Shown: piece by piece, positions 1 to 12,864 of the stretch
Layout: each line of letters opens with the position of its first letter
Numbering within the stretch: the stretch's first letter is position 1
Origin: Apoderus coryli
Taxonomy: Eukaryota; Arthropoda; Insecta; Coleoptera; Attelabidae
Length of the DNA: 64,000 nucleotides
Assembly (NCBI GenBank): GCA_911728435.2
Contig: OU452210.1
Coordinates: 9,238,001-9,302,000, forward strand
Direction of reading: 5' to 3'
The notes under the pieces: model-generated
The model's database searches: none
What the model saw: only the letters and a program-made list of their open reading frames with translations
What the model was told of the DNA's origin: nothing
Position numbers and translations under genes: made by a program

Positions 1-1977
1 CGTTAACATTTTTAATAAATTTCTCAATTGCCTGGAAGAGAATTTTTTAAAAAGCTTGCATACAAAGTAAATTTAGAAATGTGCTGCTGCTAGATCGAAG
101 ACAGACAGTAGAACTTATATTTCCGGTTTACAATAACTAAAATATTTTCAATATACTTTCCATAGGTACAAGAAGGTTTAATTTGCTTTTATTTGTTTCG
201 TTATGACAAATATCTTCTCATATAATTACAAACAAAATTTGTCAATTTCTTAACTAGGTATTCCTTCAAATGCCTTTATAATTAGAAAGTGTTTATATCA
301 ACGTGTTTGAAGCTCGGTTTGAAGAAATATTGATTTGTCCTTGTTATACACACCACGCGTAGTTTAGGTACATATACACGGTGTCGAAAATTCTAATTAT
401 AATAAATATAAACTTTTGATTTTTCGATTAGTTTTGAATTTAAGTCACCATGTATATATTTCATAATAGTGAACACATTGGCTGAGATAATATTATTATT
501 GTCTTTTTTTTAAATTAAATTTTAAAAAATATAACTATAACACAGTTTTTTTGGAAAATGTGTCGATTATTTTCTTGGTCCCGTTGGTCTGGTTCCTGTA
601 ACCCTACACACTATTATCCCTGAGGGTAATCGACTACACCCTAAGTCCGTATAAAGTATATAAAATATTCTATAATAATAATTATCATTGTATACAGCAT
701 CACTTTCAAATTCAGGTTAATTAAAATAACAAACGTACATAGGGATTCAGCTGATCAAAGAAAACACGAAAATACTATTTCATTTTCAGAAATAAACCTC
801 TTTGTGAACAATTGAAATGATTTGAAATATCATGTAGCAATAGTTCTTCTGGCAGATCAAAAAACTTCTATTGTTTATCAGTATACAACCCTTTCGATCT
901 TCGAAAAATCAACCTTCAATGACGAATCAATATCTAAGATTTTATTTAGCAGTATTAAATTAGATAATTATTCTAAGGATATTATTGAAAATGTTCACAT
1001 GATTGAGTTGAGTTTAGAGGGATTCTCTAAATTAAGTTAGACTTAAATATGTTGTGCTGTATACTTTCAATATACTAAATTGTCGACGCTTAGACTAAGA
1101 TGAGCAACTCTTTTGACAGAAAATCCAGAACCAAAATTTATTAGGTGGTGAATTTCGAATAATCCGTACGTCTTAATTGCCCCTTTTTCAATCAATTTCA
1201 TTTGAAAATTCTTTCCATTTTCCATATTATATTGTGGAACAATTTTGCTATACATATGATGAATAAAAACAATCAGAATTTATTAATGCGATTTTATATA
1301 ATAATAAACAAATAAAACTGAACATTTTCTAGAAGTAATACTTTAATGCGCTGGTAGCAGATTGGTTATGTATTGAATAGTTTTTCGTCAATTCTAAAAA
1401 AATCATGGTATATTTTATATTTATAAAAACCAGAATAGCTTCTGAAAAACAGACTGTTAACTGCTGGTGATTTACAATCAGAACTTAGTGCTCAACACCA
1501 GAATAGTTCTGGGTAAATATGAATGAAGATTTAGGATTTCTGAAAAATTGTTACAATTATTATTTGTAACATCTTTGAGTTAACGTAAAAAGTATTTTAG
1601 TCAATCAATCAATCAATAGTGTTTAAAGTTTGGAATTTACAACTAGGTATTGTGAAAGTAGCAGGATAATGATGTAGTGGAGTTGTATTGAGTTCTAGCC
1701 AACAGAAGTTTAGATAGCTTCTACAAGTTTAAATTCTAAATTATCCCTGCGGATTAATAATAAGAGCTACTGCGTGAATTAAAAAAATGTAGGCGTTCTG
1801 CTCTTATGCTTTATGGTTCTAATTTACTTATACTTTTTTGTGTCTGAATTTGAAAGTCATGAGTTATACTGTATAAATTTTAATAAGGTACTGATTCGGT
1901 CAATATATCACAAGATTGGCGATGAGTCGTTCAAAATAATATCTTATACGACAACATCTTAGTGGAATGTGAGATAT
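1..1977. other. 3' flank of ken, no gene recognised
   Basis: AT-rich sequence downstream of the ken stop codon. The longest open frames are 62-72 codons and resemble no protein I know. A short CAAT tandem run lies at about 1601-1617. The ken 3' UTR must begin in the right-hand end of this stretch, but I could not fix its polyadenylation site. Confidence 0.5.
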
Positions 1978-3000
1978 TTATTTAAGTTCGTGCATATTTT
2001 TACTTAAAAGCAAATTGTTATGAGGTCCCGATAAATGTCTAATAAGTTCTGGCAACGATTCGAACGCCAAAGGACAAAAACAACAATTAAATCTTCCCGA
2101 ATTACCGTCATTAGATGATATTACGTTTCGATGCACAGAACACAAATGTTTTAGTAAATGGGCTTTCTGTTTAAACATAGCCACACACAATCTACACGCA
2201 AATGGTTTTTCACCCGTATGTACTCGTAAATGAGTTTTTAAATTCCACGACATTCCAAACTGTTTGCCACAATATTCACAACGATATTCGCGAACTTGTA
2301 CTGCTGGAAGATTCTGTTTACCACTACCTGTTGCGTGCGATGAACTTTCAGCGGATTCTTCACCACTGTTTGCTGAGAATTGAGGCTGGGGATCGCGTGA
2401 TTCATCATTGCCTGGTGGTGGATTAACTTGGGTTTGACATAATGACCAGGCACCCCAAGTGTGCTCGAATGTTTGATATGATTCAGATGTTAATCCTTGA
2501 TCAGCGCTAGGAGGACGATATTTTACCACCACATTTTCCGGCGGGCCTGGATTATCCGGATGTTGTCCTGGTGTTGGTGTGTGCGTTCTATCCACCAAAA
2601 ATGGTGGCGCTGATAAGGACAACGGATGTGGAGCAGCAAGGAGTGGTGGTAGATTCTTATACCTCGGATGTTGATGTTCGTCTATATATGAAGGAGAGAA
2701 TGGTACAAACGGAGGATTTTGAGCCGGTGAATTATGGAATCCTGGTCGCCGTTTTCGATGTGGTGTGACAACGTAATTATCTGGACTCTGCACTAATGAC
2801 GATATTAATTTTGGATCTGCTATTGGCGGTTTGATTTGCGAAAAATCTTCATGGTGTTTTAGATCGATCGGTTCTATATACATTGTTTTCCGTTTCATTC
2901 TGTGATGATGAAACTGGGAAAGTTCGTGAACTTTAGGAGCTATTTTCACTGATGTGTGTCCAATCTTTAACATGTCAGTATTCTTTGTTTGTTCGGTTTT
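1978..3000 (-). CDS. ken: ken terminal coding exon with three C2H2 zinc fingers
   Basis: This exon follows the acceptor at 3002/3001 (polypyrimidine-rich, ends ttttcag) and encodes residues 226-565. It opens with KTEQTKNTD before an internal Met at 2973. The middle is rich in Pro, His and Ser and probably disordered. The fingers use CEYC/HLRVH, CRLC/HLCSVH and CCFC/HLSGPH ligands. The stop codon is TAA at 1980-1978. Confidence 0.93.
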   Translation of the reverse strand, partial: KTEQTKNTDMLKIGHTSVKIAPKVHELSQFHHHRMKRKTMYIEPIDLKHHEDFSQIKPPIADPKLISSLVQSPDNYVVTPHRKRRPGFHNSPAQNPPFVPFSPSYIDEHQHPRYKNLPPLLAAPHPLSLSAPPFLVDRTHTPTPGQHPDNPGPPENVVVKYRPPSADQGLTSESYQTFEHTWGAWSLCQTQVNPPPGNDESRDPQPQFSANSGEESAESSSHATGSGKQNLPAVQVREYRCEYCGKQFGMSWNLKTHLRVHTGEKPFACRLCVAMFKQKAHLLKHLCSVHRNVISSNDGNSGRFNCCFCPLAFESLPELIRHLSGPHNNLLLSKNMHELK

Positions 3001-5266
3001 CTGAAAATGGAAGGTTTATTGTTTTAAATCGAATCAAATAGCAGAACCCAATCTAATTACAACGAACTTAAACGGCTTGGAATGCAGCCCAACTGAAGAC
3101 GAGAAAAATTATGAGAATTTTACAGATACATTAGAATCTATCAAAGTATCGTTACCTAAACACGTGCGCGGTGCATCTCATACACTGAAACGTCTTGGCA
3201 AAATGCAATTCACTTTCGAAAATGCCAAGTCGACCAAAAAGTGCGGAAATTATTCATGAAACTTTAGGACACACTCTTAGTTATCCAGGACTGACTCGAT
3301 GGAATTCATTACATGATGCTTTAACACAAATTCCTGGTGAAAAAGATCATCTGCAGATCACTAAAAATTAAATGTTCAGAGAGCCCGAAATGAATTTCTT
3401 GGTTGATTACTGTAAAATCCTAAAACCTCTGGCTAACTCGATTGATATCTTGCAAGGCGAAATAAACACTTTTTTGCGGGGTAACTCTCCCTACTCTGGG
3501 ATCGCTTTTTCAAAAATTGGATCGATTGGGGAACACAATAGAAGTCTCAAATCTTGAATTTAAAATTCTTAAAGCGTGCCAAGAAGGATTGCTAAAGCGA
3601 TTTCACAATTTTTCTAAAATAGAAGCAATTGTGCCTTACCAAAATTAAAATTGCGTTGGATAAAATGCCTTCCTTCATCCTGAAATAGTTAATGCCCCAA
3701 AAAGACGAGAGAAGAATTAGTAATTTAAAATCGAACTGAAAAAAAATGCTGTGAGTAAAACCCTTTTTAAAATTATTTTTATTTTTATCATTTTAATAAT
3801 AAACTTCAAATAAAATACAGATTTACTTAAGATTCCAAAAATGTACTTCAAGGTAGATACCTGTTCAAGTCTTCAAATATATTGCTACTTCAAGCACTGC
3901 ATAAGAACTTCAAGTGATTTTTTACTTGAAGAGGAAACAAGTACTAAATTAAAGTACTTGAAACTTGAAGTACACTTTTTAAATTTAATGATACTTGGTA
4001 CTTGTACTTCCGGCTCATTTTAGCGGTAATTGTTACTTGATAGTTAAGTACTTTTCATGAGTACTTGTGACGGCTCTGCACACATAGGTACTTATTTCTT
4101 TAGAATATCTGGTCAGCAGATGTATAGAAAAGAACATGAGGGTCGAGGCAACTTCGAATCAATTTGTAATTTGGTTAAAAAGTCGAAATCTCCTTACCTC
4201 TGCATCTTTATTTTCAATATGGTTATCGGCTTCATCTTTGTCATTACTTTTCGTATTAAGTGATAAATTAACGGGATTTGGAGATCCATTATTTTGTTCT
4301 TGTGAAGAGGTATGTTCATCGGCAGTATCATCGTCATCATCATCTTCATCATCCTTGATTTCACCTTCTTCTTTTTCATCGTCGTCTGTCTCTCGTTTAA
4401 CAACAACGTTTTCTTGATTTTCATTATTATCGGTAGCTGTCCAACTATTGCTGTCTTCAGAATGACTTTTGACCTCTTCCGCATTGGTGGAAGACTGCCA
4501 CATGTCTGATTTGATCTGAAGAAGTTCAAACAATTCCTGGATGCTATCGAGTTCACTCGACTGCAAAAATAACAATTTCCTTAAAATATAATTCGGTAAA
4601 GGTAAAAACGAACATTTGTTAAATTAGTAAATTAAGTATAGTAGCATGTTTTCTATTTTTTCATTTAGACCATAATATTGTTTCTAAATGAAGTTGGTAC
4701 ATAGATAAAATTAAAGATTTTTGTTAATATTTTATTCTTAAAATGAAATCTCATATATTTTCATAGACTTTCACTGATAAATTTATAAAGCAAGTGTGAG
4801 TTTGTATAGAGGCTCCTTTTTGTTGCAGTATATTTGCACCACTTTAAGGTCATTAATATAATATATTTGTAACAAATTAAGCTTTAGGTTCCAATTGACA
4901 ATTATACCAACAAGCATTAGTGTTGTGAATTATACAAAAACTAATAAAGTATACCTTAATACAAGCTTGGCCATGGTAGAGGAAGTCCAAAAGATGTCTT
5001 AGGTGGCAGCTTTTGATCCCCGGCAGAAGCACCACGCTTGGACCATGAGAATGTGCATTTTCACCTAGAATCCGTCGTACTAGTGGGCTAGCAGAAGCCA
5101 TAACCAATTTGTGGGCACTCAATGTTGTTTTATCGTCACATATAAACGTCATATCAGCATAATTCTCTGATGTGAAACACATTTTTATTTCATCCACTAT
5201 GGTTGCATGGTGTTTACCGTAGTGCAAGGTTAGTAAACCATGCGTGTCTTGTTCCTCTGCATACAT
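1978..5266 (-). CDS. ken: Ken and barbie homologue, BTB/POZ zinc-finger transcription factor (three coding exons)
   Basis: Spliced CDS, join of 5266-4955, 4560-4198 and 3000-1978 on the minus strand: 565 residues, close to the length I recall for fly Ken (about 600). All junctions are phase 0 with GT donors and AG acceptors. Residues about 20-120 form a BTB/POZ dimerisation domain (core [17 protein letters not shown]; end [19 protein letters not shown]). Residues about 150-200 are acidic. Three C2H2 fingers lie at about 466-486, 494-515 and 531-552, the first two joined by a HTGEKPF linker. Finger 1 ([21 protein letters not shown] region) and the tail [13 protein letters not shown] identify the family. 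In Drosophila, Ken is a nuclear DNA-binding repressor of a subset of JAK/STAT targets and is related to vertebrate BCL6; the same role here is inferred. The start is the first Met after the acceptor at 5297/5296. No stop, frameshift or missing zinc ligand was seen. Confidence 0.93.
3070..4078 (+). mobile_element. Decayed hAT transposon inside a ken intron
   Basis: Plus-strand reading frames, broken by several frameshifts, match the ZBED-like hAT transposase pattern: [13 protein letters not shown], then [28 protein letters not shown] and [15 protein letters not shown] between about 3120 and 3470, and a C-terminal stretch to about 3690. The right part (3840-4078) is a run of ACTTGAAGTACTTG-type words. 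It ends in GTGACGGCTCTG, whose reverse complement CAGAGCCGTCAC is a typical hAT terminal repeat. I did not find the left terminus or the target duplication. The element lies in the 1197-bp intron between ken coding exons 2 and 3, about 120 bp from the donor site. It is inert: no intact transposase remains. Confidence 0.75.
4198..4560 (-). CDS. ken: ken middle coding exon (end of BTB and acidic linker)
   Basis: 363 nt, phase 0 at both ends, residues 105-225. It starts [21 protein letters not shown], the last helices of the BTB domain, and continues into a linker with a long Asp/Glu run. The acceptor is atttttgcag and the donor is GAG|gtaagg at 4197/4196. The open frame runs on past the donor but loses similarity there. 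Confidence 0.92.
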
Positions 5267-5295
5267 GGCTGAACTTTTCCTTCGGTAGAAACAAC
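4955..5295 (-). CDS. ken: ken first coding exon (BTB domain)
   Basis: The exon begins after the acceptor ttttag at 5297/5296 and ends at the donor AAG|gtatac (4954/4953). Coding starts at ATG 5266-5264, so the first 29 nt are 5' UTR. It encodes residues 1-104, most of the BTB/POZ fold. The acceptor upstream of the start codon means that at least one non-coding exon and the promoter lie further right. Confidence 0.9.
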
Positions 5296-5620
5296 CTAAA
5301 ATATACAGAGTACTTAACCATTGTTCTCTCAACAAATACGTAACTTGAAGTAAGTAACAAAAATATATTCCTCTCAATTTTATATTGAGTCCCTGTTCTT
5401 TAATTTAACAGGCTCAAGAAGGTTGTAGGAAATAGATTGGTAGAGACCTAGATTTGCATTTTTTAAGGTAATTACAATAGTGCTCCCTTGAAATACTAGA
5501 GGTATCCCTTAAACCAAATTTCTCCCCAAATCAGCCTTCTTTATTATTCATCAAAAATCTCTCTTATAAATATGACAATATGTTATTGAGTTAGTTTTAA
5601 TAATCGTTCTATGCGTCACT
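5296..5620. other. Intron or 5' flank sequence of ken
   Basis: No coding similarity and no recognised repeat. If the acceptor at 5297/5296 is real, this is the 3' end of the 5' UTR intron of ken. Confidence 0.4.
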
Positions 5621-5625
5621 AATAA

Positions 5626-5668
5626 AACCAACCATGTTTCGAAACCTCAGGCCTCATCTTCAGTGGTT
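5626..5668 (-). ncRNA. Hammerhead-ribozyme-like motif (CTGAAGA variant)
   Basis: Read on the minus strand: ACCA, CTGAAGA, T, a hairpin with six pairs including G-U (GAGGCC/GGTTTC), GAAAC, ATGG, then TGGT, which pairs with the leading ACCA. Position 7 of the hammerhead core tolerates A. The U expected to pair in helix III (16.1) appears to be G here, so this copy is probably inactive. A single extra T separates the core from helix II, as in the other copies. Confidence 0.4.
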
Positions 5669-5791
5669 ATTCATAATATTCGATCTCGTCTTTCATTTCA
5701 CATATATATAATTGGACTCCACTTCATTATGGACTATTTCCTTAAATCATTAAATTTTGTTATGCAGAGCTGATTTTAATTCATTTTCTCG

Positions 5792-6190
5792 GTTTTTTTT
5801 CTAGTGACTTTTATTCTATTTGTGTCAAAAATCTCATAAAATAAAGTTTCCTACATAAAAAAGGCATACTTGTTTTTTCTCGAAAAACTTTTCGAGAAAT
5901 TCGAGTTTGACAATTTTAGGACAAAACTGGTCCTTAGTACACAGCATTAATAAAATTTTGGGAAACTTTTCGTTAGCAAACTGTATTTTAATATCAAAAT
6001 AAACTCAAGAAAGAGATGAATACTGCATATACTGAAATTTTCAAACATGAATTTCTCGAAAACCTTTAAGTTTTTCGAGAAAAAACAAGTATGGCTTTTT
6101 TATGTAGAAAACTTTATTTTATCACATTTTTGACCCAAATGGAATAAAAGTCACAAGAAAAAACCACCTATTTTAGAAACACCTTGTATA
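5792..6190. repeat. Foldback repeat ending in CACCTTGTATA, shared with 55857-56160
   Basis: The arms, about 110 bp each (around 5795-5905 and 6050-6165), are inverted copies sharing words such as AAAAAAGGCATACTTGTTTT and CTCGAAAAAC. The spacer contains ACAAAACTGGTCC. The same sequence recurs at 55857-56160 with its central part rearranged. The right end ACACCTTGTATA is a decayed form of the TACAGGGTG terminus seen on other repeats in the window. No protein is encoded. Confidence 0.7.
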
Positions 6191-6479
6191 TTAACCATGG
6201 TTACCCGACAAAAGTCATTGAGGGTTATTCTTTGAAATTAATTACGTAAAAAACGCCCTATCTCCGTGTTTAATAAATGGCAGTAACTGTCAAACAAAAA
6301 CCCTCCACGTTCTCCCATGAGCGAACTACGGTTCTTTTAAAATTTCCCGCCTGACTAAGGGAACCCTTATATTAATATAATTTGTATTTTAGCGAAGAAT
6401 CATGAAAGTCCGTGCGCTAAAGAATTTTCTCTTGGCTTCTAAATCATAGTCAAGTCAGTTCTATTAAACATAGATTAAC

Positions 6480-6830
6480 TTTAAATATGAAATAGGCGGT
6501 AGGTTTCTGAGTCGTGCGTTTGAAGTTAAACATCGTGGTGTTACTTTCAACACTAAGCTCACGTTTGTGCCCCATATTGCATTTCCCAGGGCACCGGGTT
6601 TTATATTGAGGAACGGTAGAGATTTTAATATTTCAACATTGAAATTGTTGTACTTCGCGTTTGTTCGCAGCAAGTTGGAATTCGCGTCGATTATATGGCA
6701 GCCAATCTACGCATGCCATGCCAGAAGCCTAGAATATCGTCCAGAGGCAATTTATTAAATACCTGGCTGATCTACCCTGCTCGGGGTTTTGATCATCAAG
6801 ATTTATTGGACTGCTTTGACATATCTTCAA
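6480..6830 (+). mobile_element. LINE fragment, C-terminal part of reverse transcriptase ORF
   Basis: Plus-strand frame with GVTFNTKLTFVPHI, then STLKLLYFAFVRSKLEFASI and IWQPIYACHARSLE, the thumb/connection pattern of Jockey/CR1-like non-LTR elements. After a frameshift near 6740 the pattern continues as QFIKYLADLPC. The catalytic palm is absent. The minus-strand fragment at 58999-59520 encodes the same part of a related protein. Confidence 0.75.
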
Positions 6831-9800
6831 ATTTCTATATAATTTAATTAATAATAAAATCGATCTTGCTTCTCCCTGGATTTTTTAGTCTAGATGCGAC
6901 AAATATAGTCTAGAACTTACCTAATTCTTCAACGTCAATGTTTTGCAAACCAAATTCGTATTAGGGTTTTTAATAAAACTGCCTCCACGGTAAAGGTAAA
7001 CTCAATAATTGTTTACGAAATGTCAGCGGATCATTTTTACTTACAGATATACTGAACTGAATTCATTTTTGTTATTCTGGTAGGTCTGCCTCCTAAGATA
7101 ATACAATTTGTTGTATGTTAGGTATACCTATAATTATCTTTTCACCAATCCTGATTATAGCTCCCTATCCGCCATCCCTTATAGACTCCTCCCTCGAACA
7201 GTCACAGGAGCGCTAAATTTTTAATCAGCCGCAATTTAATTAAATTTATATTAAATCATGTAAAGCTCCTGCGAGTTTCATACTTTTTATATTAAAAAAT
7301 TGCAACTTAGAAAACTGTTAATGCAAGGAATACCAAAATCTCCCCGCATAAAAATGAAGAGTTTATGCTTTGATGAACACTGTATAATAATCAAGTACTT
7401 AAAATAGTCTTATTATATGTGCAATGTATTTAATATTACTGCAAATTGCATAAGTAGGTACTTTTACTAAAATTTCGAACAAGTGACGAAACTATTTTCC
7501 AAAAATGATTTCACTATTTTGAATTTGTTACACAAACACAAATAAAAAAAATTAGAACATAAATTTAATTATTCTAACCGGGCAGTTGCACAAAATGGCC
7601 TTGAAGTTTCTTTTTTTGGCAGCAAGAGCTTTATCAAATTCATATTTAGGTAAAAAAAGAAATATTCTACTGCACTCGTATTATTTGAAATTTGCTACAC
7701 ACTTATGTAGTTTTTAGTTAATTATTGTTCAATAATTTTATTTCAAGCATTTACAAGGTCAACATAAAAAGCTTGATATAGAAAACTTGTAATTTTATAT
7801 GTTAAACAAAGTGAGAAACTATCTATTATGCAATCACTTACAACATTGGTATCTAGACTACGTTAAAATAATAATAATAATAATATTAAAATAATTAAAT
7901 TTGCAAATATTGGTCTTGTTGAAAACAATAGGAGTCAATATTATTGATGGACAAATATTTAAGCTCTAATTTTAATAATCATTATTTGAATTTATTGCCA
8001 GAAAAACAGTTTGAAAAAATTTACCTCGAACACATCCAACAGATTGTAAAATATACTTTTAAAAATGAAGGAATGGAGATGTTTCTTATTTATTCTTAAA
8101 GTTTGGAAAACTCTATTTCAACTTAGTGTTTTAATTTCATCTGCGTCAATTAGGAATAAAAAAAAATAAATAAAACCGAAAAAAATCTCCTCTTTACATT
8201 TATATAATCAAATTGCAATATTTAATTTTCCAGGCACGGGCAAGTGCCCTTCGTTGACCCCACTTTTGGCGCTCATGTTTAGTTACATGAATTTCGTAAT
8301 TTCTATCAATTTTAAATTGGTAATTATTATTAAAACAACTATATTTATAAAAATAACAAGACTACAATTAATTTTTTCGAGTTAGAGAATGCCTATTTCG
8401 CATAAATTTCTTTCTCCTCTTGAAGAAGTTTCCTTATAAACAACATTTATAGAATATAACAAAAATTCGTTCAGATCCACATAAGTTTTCCTCTTATCAG
8501 CTTTTTAATAATTTGGTCTTCTTAATTTGAAACTTACATATTAGTTTGGCAAAAAAAAATCAAGACTGTTTCCAATATTGATACTTATAAATAATAATAT
8601 AAACAATTAATATAGTTCAGTGGCGTAACAGATCTTCTGCACAAAAACATATCAAATTCACCTACAGATCTACATGCTTTAAAGTTGCGTGCTATTTTAA
8701 CACCAGAAATCTGTAATTGCTCCATACGTCCATCGGGATTTCAGGTAGTAAAAACGGCGAAGTAACTACTCCGCTGGCTGCTACTTATGGTTCAGATATT
8801 GAATACTATTTAATACTTATTTATATTGAAATATACTTTTCTACTATTACAATTACTCAATGACTTGTCCTACTATTGAGTCTGTTTCAGTCCAGATTTA
8901 TATTATTTACCTACGTGTAATTTTGTACATTGACACGCCTTTTTAACCACACATTTTATTTCTACATACAGGTGTTTCGTTAAATTTCAAACATAATACG
9001 TAGTTTTGATGCAAGATACCTACTTTCATTTTCATTTAAGCAAACCTACTAACAGTTCAGTCAATGCGCGCTACAATAATTTAATTTAATACGCTCCACT
9101 CTAAAATTGAATTACGAAACTCGGTTTCCTTGTTACTATTTTAAAAACTGCATCGCGTATATTGTAGTTTATTTATAGTATGTCTCTCTGTTCCCGCATT
9201 ATTTTTCTAGTTAGATAAATACGAAAAATATTTATTTGCAACCATTTTTAGTTTATTTGCATGGATGCAAGTCACAACATTTTTCAGGCACATAATTAAA
9301 ACCATCAAAAAGATATTAACAAAATTAATAAGTTTCGCTGAAGATGGTAATAAAATCAATGAAATAATATCTAGACAACCAAAGTATATACTGAGTAGGT
9401 ACTCATAACTCTAATGAACTTTTGAACCGACGGATGCTCTTCTCTCTATTTTTGTCTCAATTGAAAATGTTCAATTTATAGTTGTCAGTTATTGGGAATT
9501 ACATAAATTTTTTTCGTTGCTCAATAGTTGTACTATTTTTGTAAATTAATAATAACGCAGTTCTTTAGATCCGATTTTTTAAATTTTGAGCCGATTTTTA
9601 TTTCATATTCTGATGAAAAAAATTATAACACAACGTGAGGATCAAATTCTCAATTTGATATACATTTTTTTTAATAAATATACTGTTTTTTTATACTTTT
9701 TTTTCTAATGATGTATAATTTGAATTATAACTTAAAACTCTTTAGCATACCCTCCATTTAATTGAATTAGCACATTGCTTAAAATGCTTGATTTAACGCT

Positions 9801-10690
9801 CCCCACATTATATAAATGTTCAAGGATTAAATGAAATTTGGTTTAATAAAGTTTTGTTAATTTTGCCGGAAACACTGCAAATGTTTACAAGTCTACTTTT
9901 AGCAGTTGTCCCTTTGTAGCTAGTTTGCGATATTCGTGAACTAATTATTTAGCTTTAATTTGAAGAAATAGTTCCTTTTCGGAAAATATTTAATTGAAAT
10001 TAGAATGGAACATTTAAAAGTAAAACGTAGTTTGTGTGTACAAAAACAAAAATGTACTCCACTGGATTCTGCTCGACCTTGAATAGACACATAAAAAACA
10101 TACTTTCCTAGTTACCCCCTAAACTAGTAATTTAGATATTGTTAAATCTAATTTCGCTTAATGTCGAATTGTCTCTTAATCTATTTGTACCAGTGGTGTA
10201 GCATCCCTCTCAGGAGATTTAGGTTACTTTTATCAATCAAATTCAAGTTAAAAATCCTTCTTGCGGACAAATTTAAAAGAATCTACCTATGCTAAATTAT
10301 TCTTGACAATTTTAATAATTGATTCAGGAAGACTGGTTCAAATTCAGAATGACTTCAATATTATGTAATATTAATTTGACAAAAAAAAAATGTTTAATAA
10401 TGTGGGAGATGAACTCATTCATTTCATTTGTAAAAAGCAAATTATTTTAATGGCAGATTCCTAATTACCTCGGAATTTATGGCATAGTTGAGCGGTTACT
10501 TTAATCCGACCCCAAATGGAAGGCGGTGAGTGGGTTTAAAAAAAAGAAAGAAAAAAGAATACTAGTTTATTGTTGTTTGTGTTTTATTAAATGTTTAGGT
10601 ATTGCGATAATATTGTGACTTTTATGTTGGCATTTAAGATTTGAAAATGATGTAATAAAATAATAGAAATACCTAGTTGTTACATAAGAT
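6831..10690. other. AT-rich interval without recognised genes
   Basis: Nearly 4 kb with no convincing open frame on either strand. Landmarks are an ATA/ATT-rich run at about 7867-7900 and a CAGTGGCGTA word near 8623, which recurs throughout the window at the ends or inside of repeats. It may be intron or 5' flank of ken. Confidence 0.5.
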
Positions 10691-10699
10691 TGAAAGTGA

Positions 10700-11720
10700 A
10701 TATAGGTATATCTAATCCACGAGGCGCGCTGAAAGAATGCGCACGTAGTGTGTTATTCCTGTAATATAGCGCGTAAATCAACAAGTTGTAACACGGGATA
10801 GGTTGGAGATGAGAATAGCATGGAAATATAGAACAAGCAGCAGGTGGCTTACCCGGAAAAGAATGATATTCCTAAAGGGCACCCACGACTGATGTATTAT
10901 CATCATCCACAATGTAGTCGCGAGTACCGGGAGTAACACCAACAAAACAGTAATAACACAGAGCCATAGCTCCACCATCCACAACACTTGCACTGATATA
11001 TTATTAGTTATAATTAAATAATATGTTGTCACAGTTATTTGATTATTATTAGGTATAATGTGCACTACAATTCCGTATGTTCGCGTCCTGTCGTTTGTCT
11101 GCCTTCGCGTCGAGTGTATTATATTTTTGGGACACAAGTTTCAACACCGGGTTGCGCCACATGAAATGAAAGTAAAAGTGAGCGAACACAAACAAGCCTT
11201 CACAATACCGCTGCAGTGCACTGAAGCAAGTCTCCTGAATTCCTGAAAATGAGGTGCACTTGCTGCCTGCTGCCACCCTAGCCTAGCTGTTGAATGTTGA
11301 CCGAGTTAGATTATTAACATTTCAGCTGTACCACTGAAAATACTCTTAATTTCTCCCTTTACTTTCCCCTCTTTTCTCTGTTTAGTAATATTCCCCCACT
11401 TTATTCATATTTTTTCCTAGTGTTGGCTCACTCGCAAACTTATCTTTCTTTACTTTCAAGGTTGTAAGGAGCAGAAGGCAATTCTGCGCGGTTCGATAAA
11501 CATTGTTTTTTTCTCCGACTATTTGGCAGCAAGCACATAATATTCTATTTTAATTCCCGCGCCTCGTCGTTCAACTTATAAATTTCGCATTGGTCTCTTT
11601 TTCTCTATACGACTTATAACTCGCAACATTCCGAATGTTTCTCATTTGCTTTCACTAACTTCGCCAAGGAGACTCGTCGCTTTACACGAACGGGGCCCGA
11701 GCTGGGGCCACAACCGGACT
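10700..11720. promoter_or_regulatory. Locally GC- and CpG-rich segment, possible promoter or 5' exon region
   Basis: Against a very AT-rich background this interval has clusters of CpG (for example GAGGCGCGCTGAAAG near 10721, words with CGCGTC near 11105 and ACGAACGGGGCCCGAGC near 11686) and polypyrimidine stretches (11340-11460). Open frames of 62-119 codons overlap it on both strands but resemble nothing I know. Composition alone suggests a regulatory or 5' UTR region, perhaps of ken; no TATA box or initiator was assigned. Confidence 0.2.
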
Positions 11721-12050
11721 TTCACAATATACTCGATTAGAGGGGAGATTGTTGTATAATCTGAATGCAATAACCATACCATACCTATTTACATGCCTAC
11801 CCTGACAACACAAATAAATATCTCATCATAAATAAAATACCTGCTTATTATATTAAACAAATCCAATTTAAATAATATATAAGCACTTTTATTTTAATTT
11901 TAAGCTACATTTTTTTAAATTATCAAGCAATCAATGTACCGAACTAAATCGTTTATAATTTGAAAAAATAGTCCATTCTTAACTGAAGTTGCAATTTCAG
12001 TGTTTAAATGAAAGTCGAATCTCCACAAAATAAGTTTAATAAAAACTATC

Positions 12051-12094
12051 GGCCATACATGTTTCGGGACTAGACCAGTCCCATCATCAGTGGC
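12051..12094 (-). ncRNA. Hammerhead-ribozyme-like motif, left arm of foldback 1
   Basis: Minus strand: GCCA, CTGATGA, T, hairpin GGGACT/AGTCCC (perfect six pairs), GAAA, CATGT, A, TGGC. GCCA and TGGC form helix I. A-C/G-U would form a two-pair helix III closed by AT. The predicted cleavage site would follow GTA. This is one of the best-conserved copies. Confidence 0.5.
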
Positions 12095-12820
12095 ATGTCA
12101 ACAATTGAACAAACAACACTAAGACGTACAATGTTCCATTAAATTTCTATTGAAGTCTGGAAAACACACCTCATTCTTAGTTATCAATATGTGCAATTAT
12201 CGATTAACTTACCATTTTATGGAAAATATTTGAATTATTAAAATTTAATTAAATTACAGTTACATATTTGTCTAATTTTCTTTTTGTGTATCATATTTTT
12301 TTCCTTGTTTTCTAATAAGTCTGGAAAACACACCTCATTCTTAGTTATCAATATGTGCAATTATCGATTGACTTACCATTTTATGGAAAATATTTGACTT
12401 ATTAAAATTTAATTAAATTACAGTTACATATTTTGGTCTAATTTTCTTTTTGTATATCATATTTTTTTCCTTGTTTTCTAATAAAGTTAAGACTATAACT
12501 ATTTGTTTTTTTGTCAATTTTTTATTACGTTTGTCGATGACGTTCTTGCCCTTCCGGCTTTAACAAAAAAACAAATAGTTAAATAGTCTTAACTTTATTA
12601 GAAAACAAGGAAAAAATATGATATACAAAAAGAAAATTAGACCAAAATATGTAACTGTAATTCAATTAAATTTTAATAATTCAAATATTTTCCATAAAAT
12701 GGTAAGTTAATCGATAATTGCACATATTGATAACTAAGAATGATGTGTGTTTTCCAGTTTTCAATAGAAATTTAATGGAATATTGTACGTCTTAGTGTTG
12801 TGTTTGTTTGATTGTTGACA

Positions 12821-12864
12821 TGCCACTGATGGTGGGAGTGGTCTAATCCCGAAACGTGGAGATT
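12821..12864 (+). ncRNA. Degenerate hammerhead-like motif, right arm of foldback 1
   Basis: Plus strand: GCCA, CTGATGG, T, GGGAGT..AATCCC, GAAACG, TGG. The last core base is G instead of A, helix II has a mismatch and the segment after GAAAC is altered, so activity is unlikely. Confidence 0.35.

Noticed and set aside
4136..4556. Frames of 93 and 120 codons overlapping the ken middle exon
   Set aside because: They are shadows of the ken acidic linker read in other frames; the Ser and Met-Lys runs come from GAT/GAA repeats.
9333..9375. CTGAAGATGG..GAAATAATAT as another hammerhead-like copy
   Set aside because: Helix II does not pair convincingly, the segment after GAAA is not the AC..GT palindrome and helix I is absent.
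10778..11276. Overlapping open frames of 62-119 codons on both strands in the CpG-rich segment
   Set aside because: They overlap one another on opposite strands, have no recognisable domain and lie in a region of locally higher GC, which lengthens chance frames.
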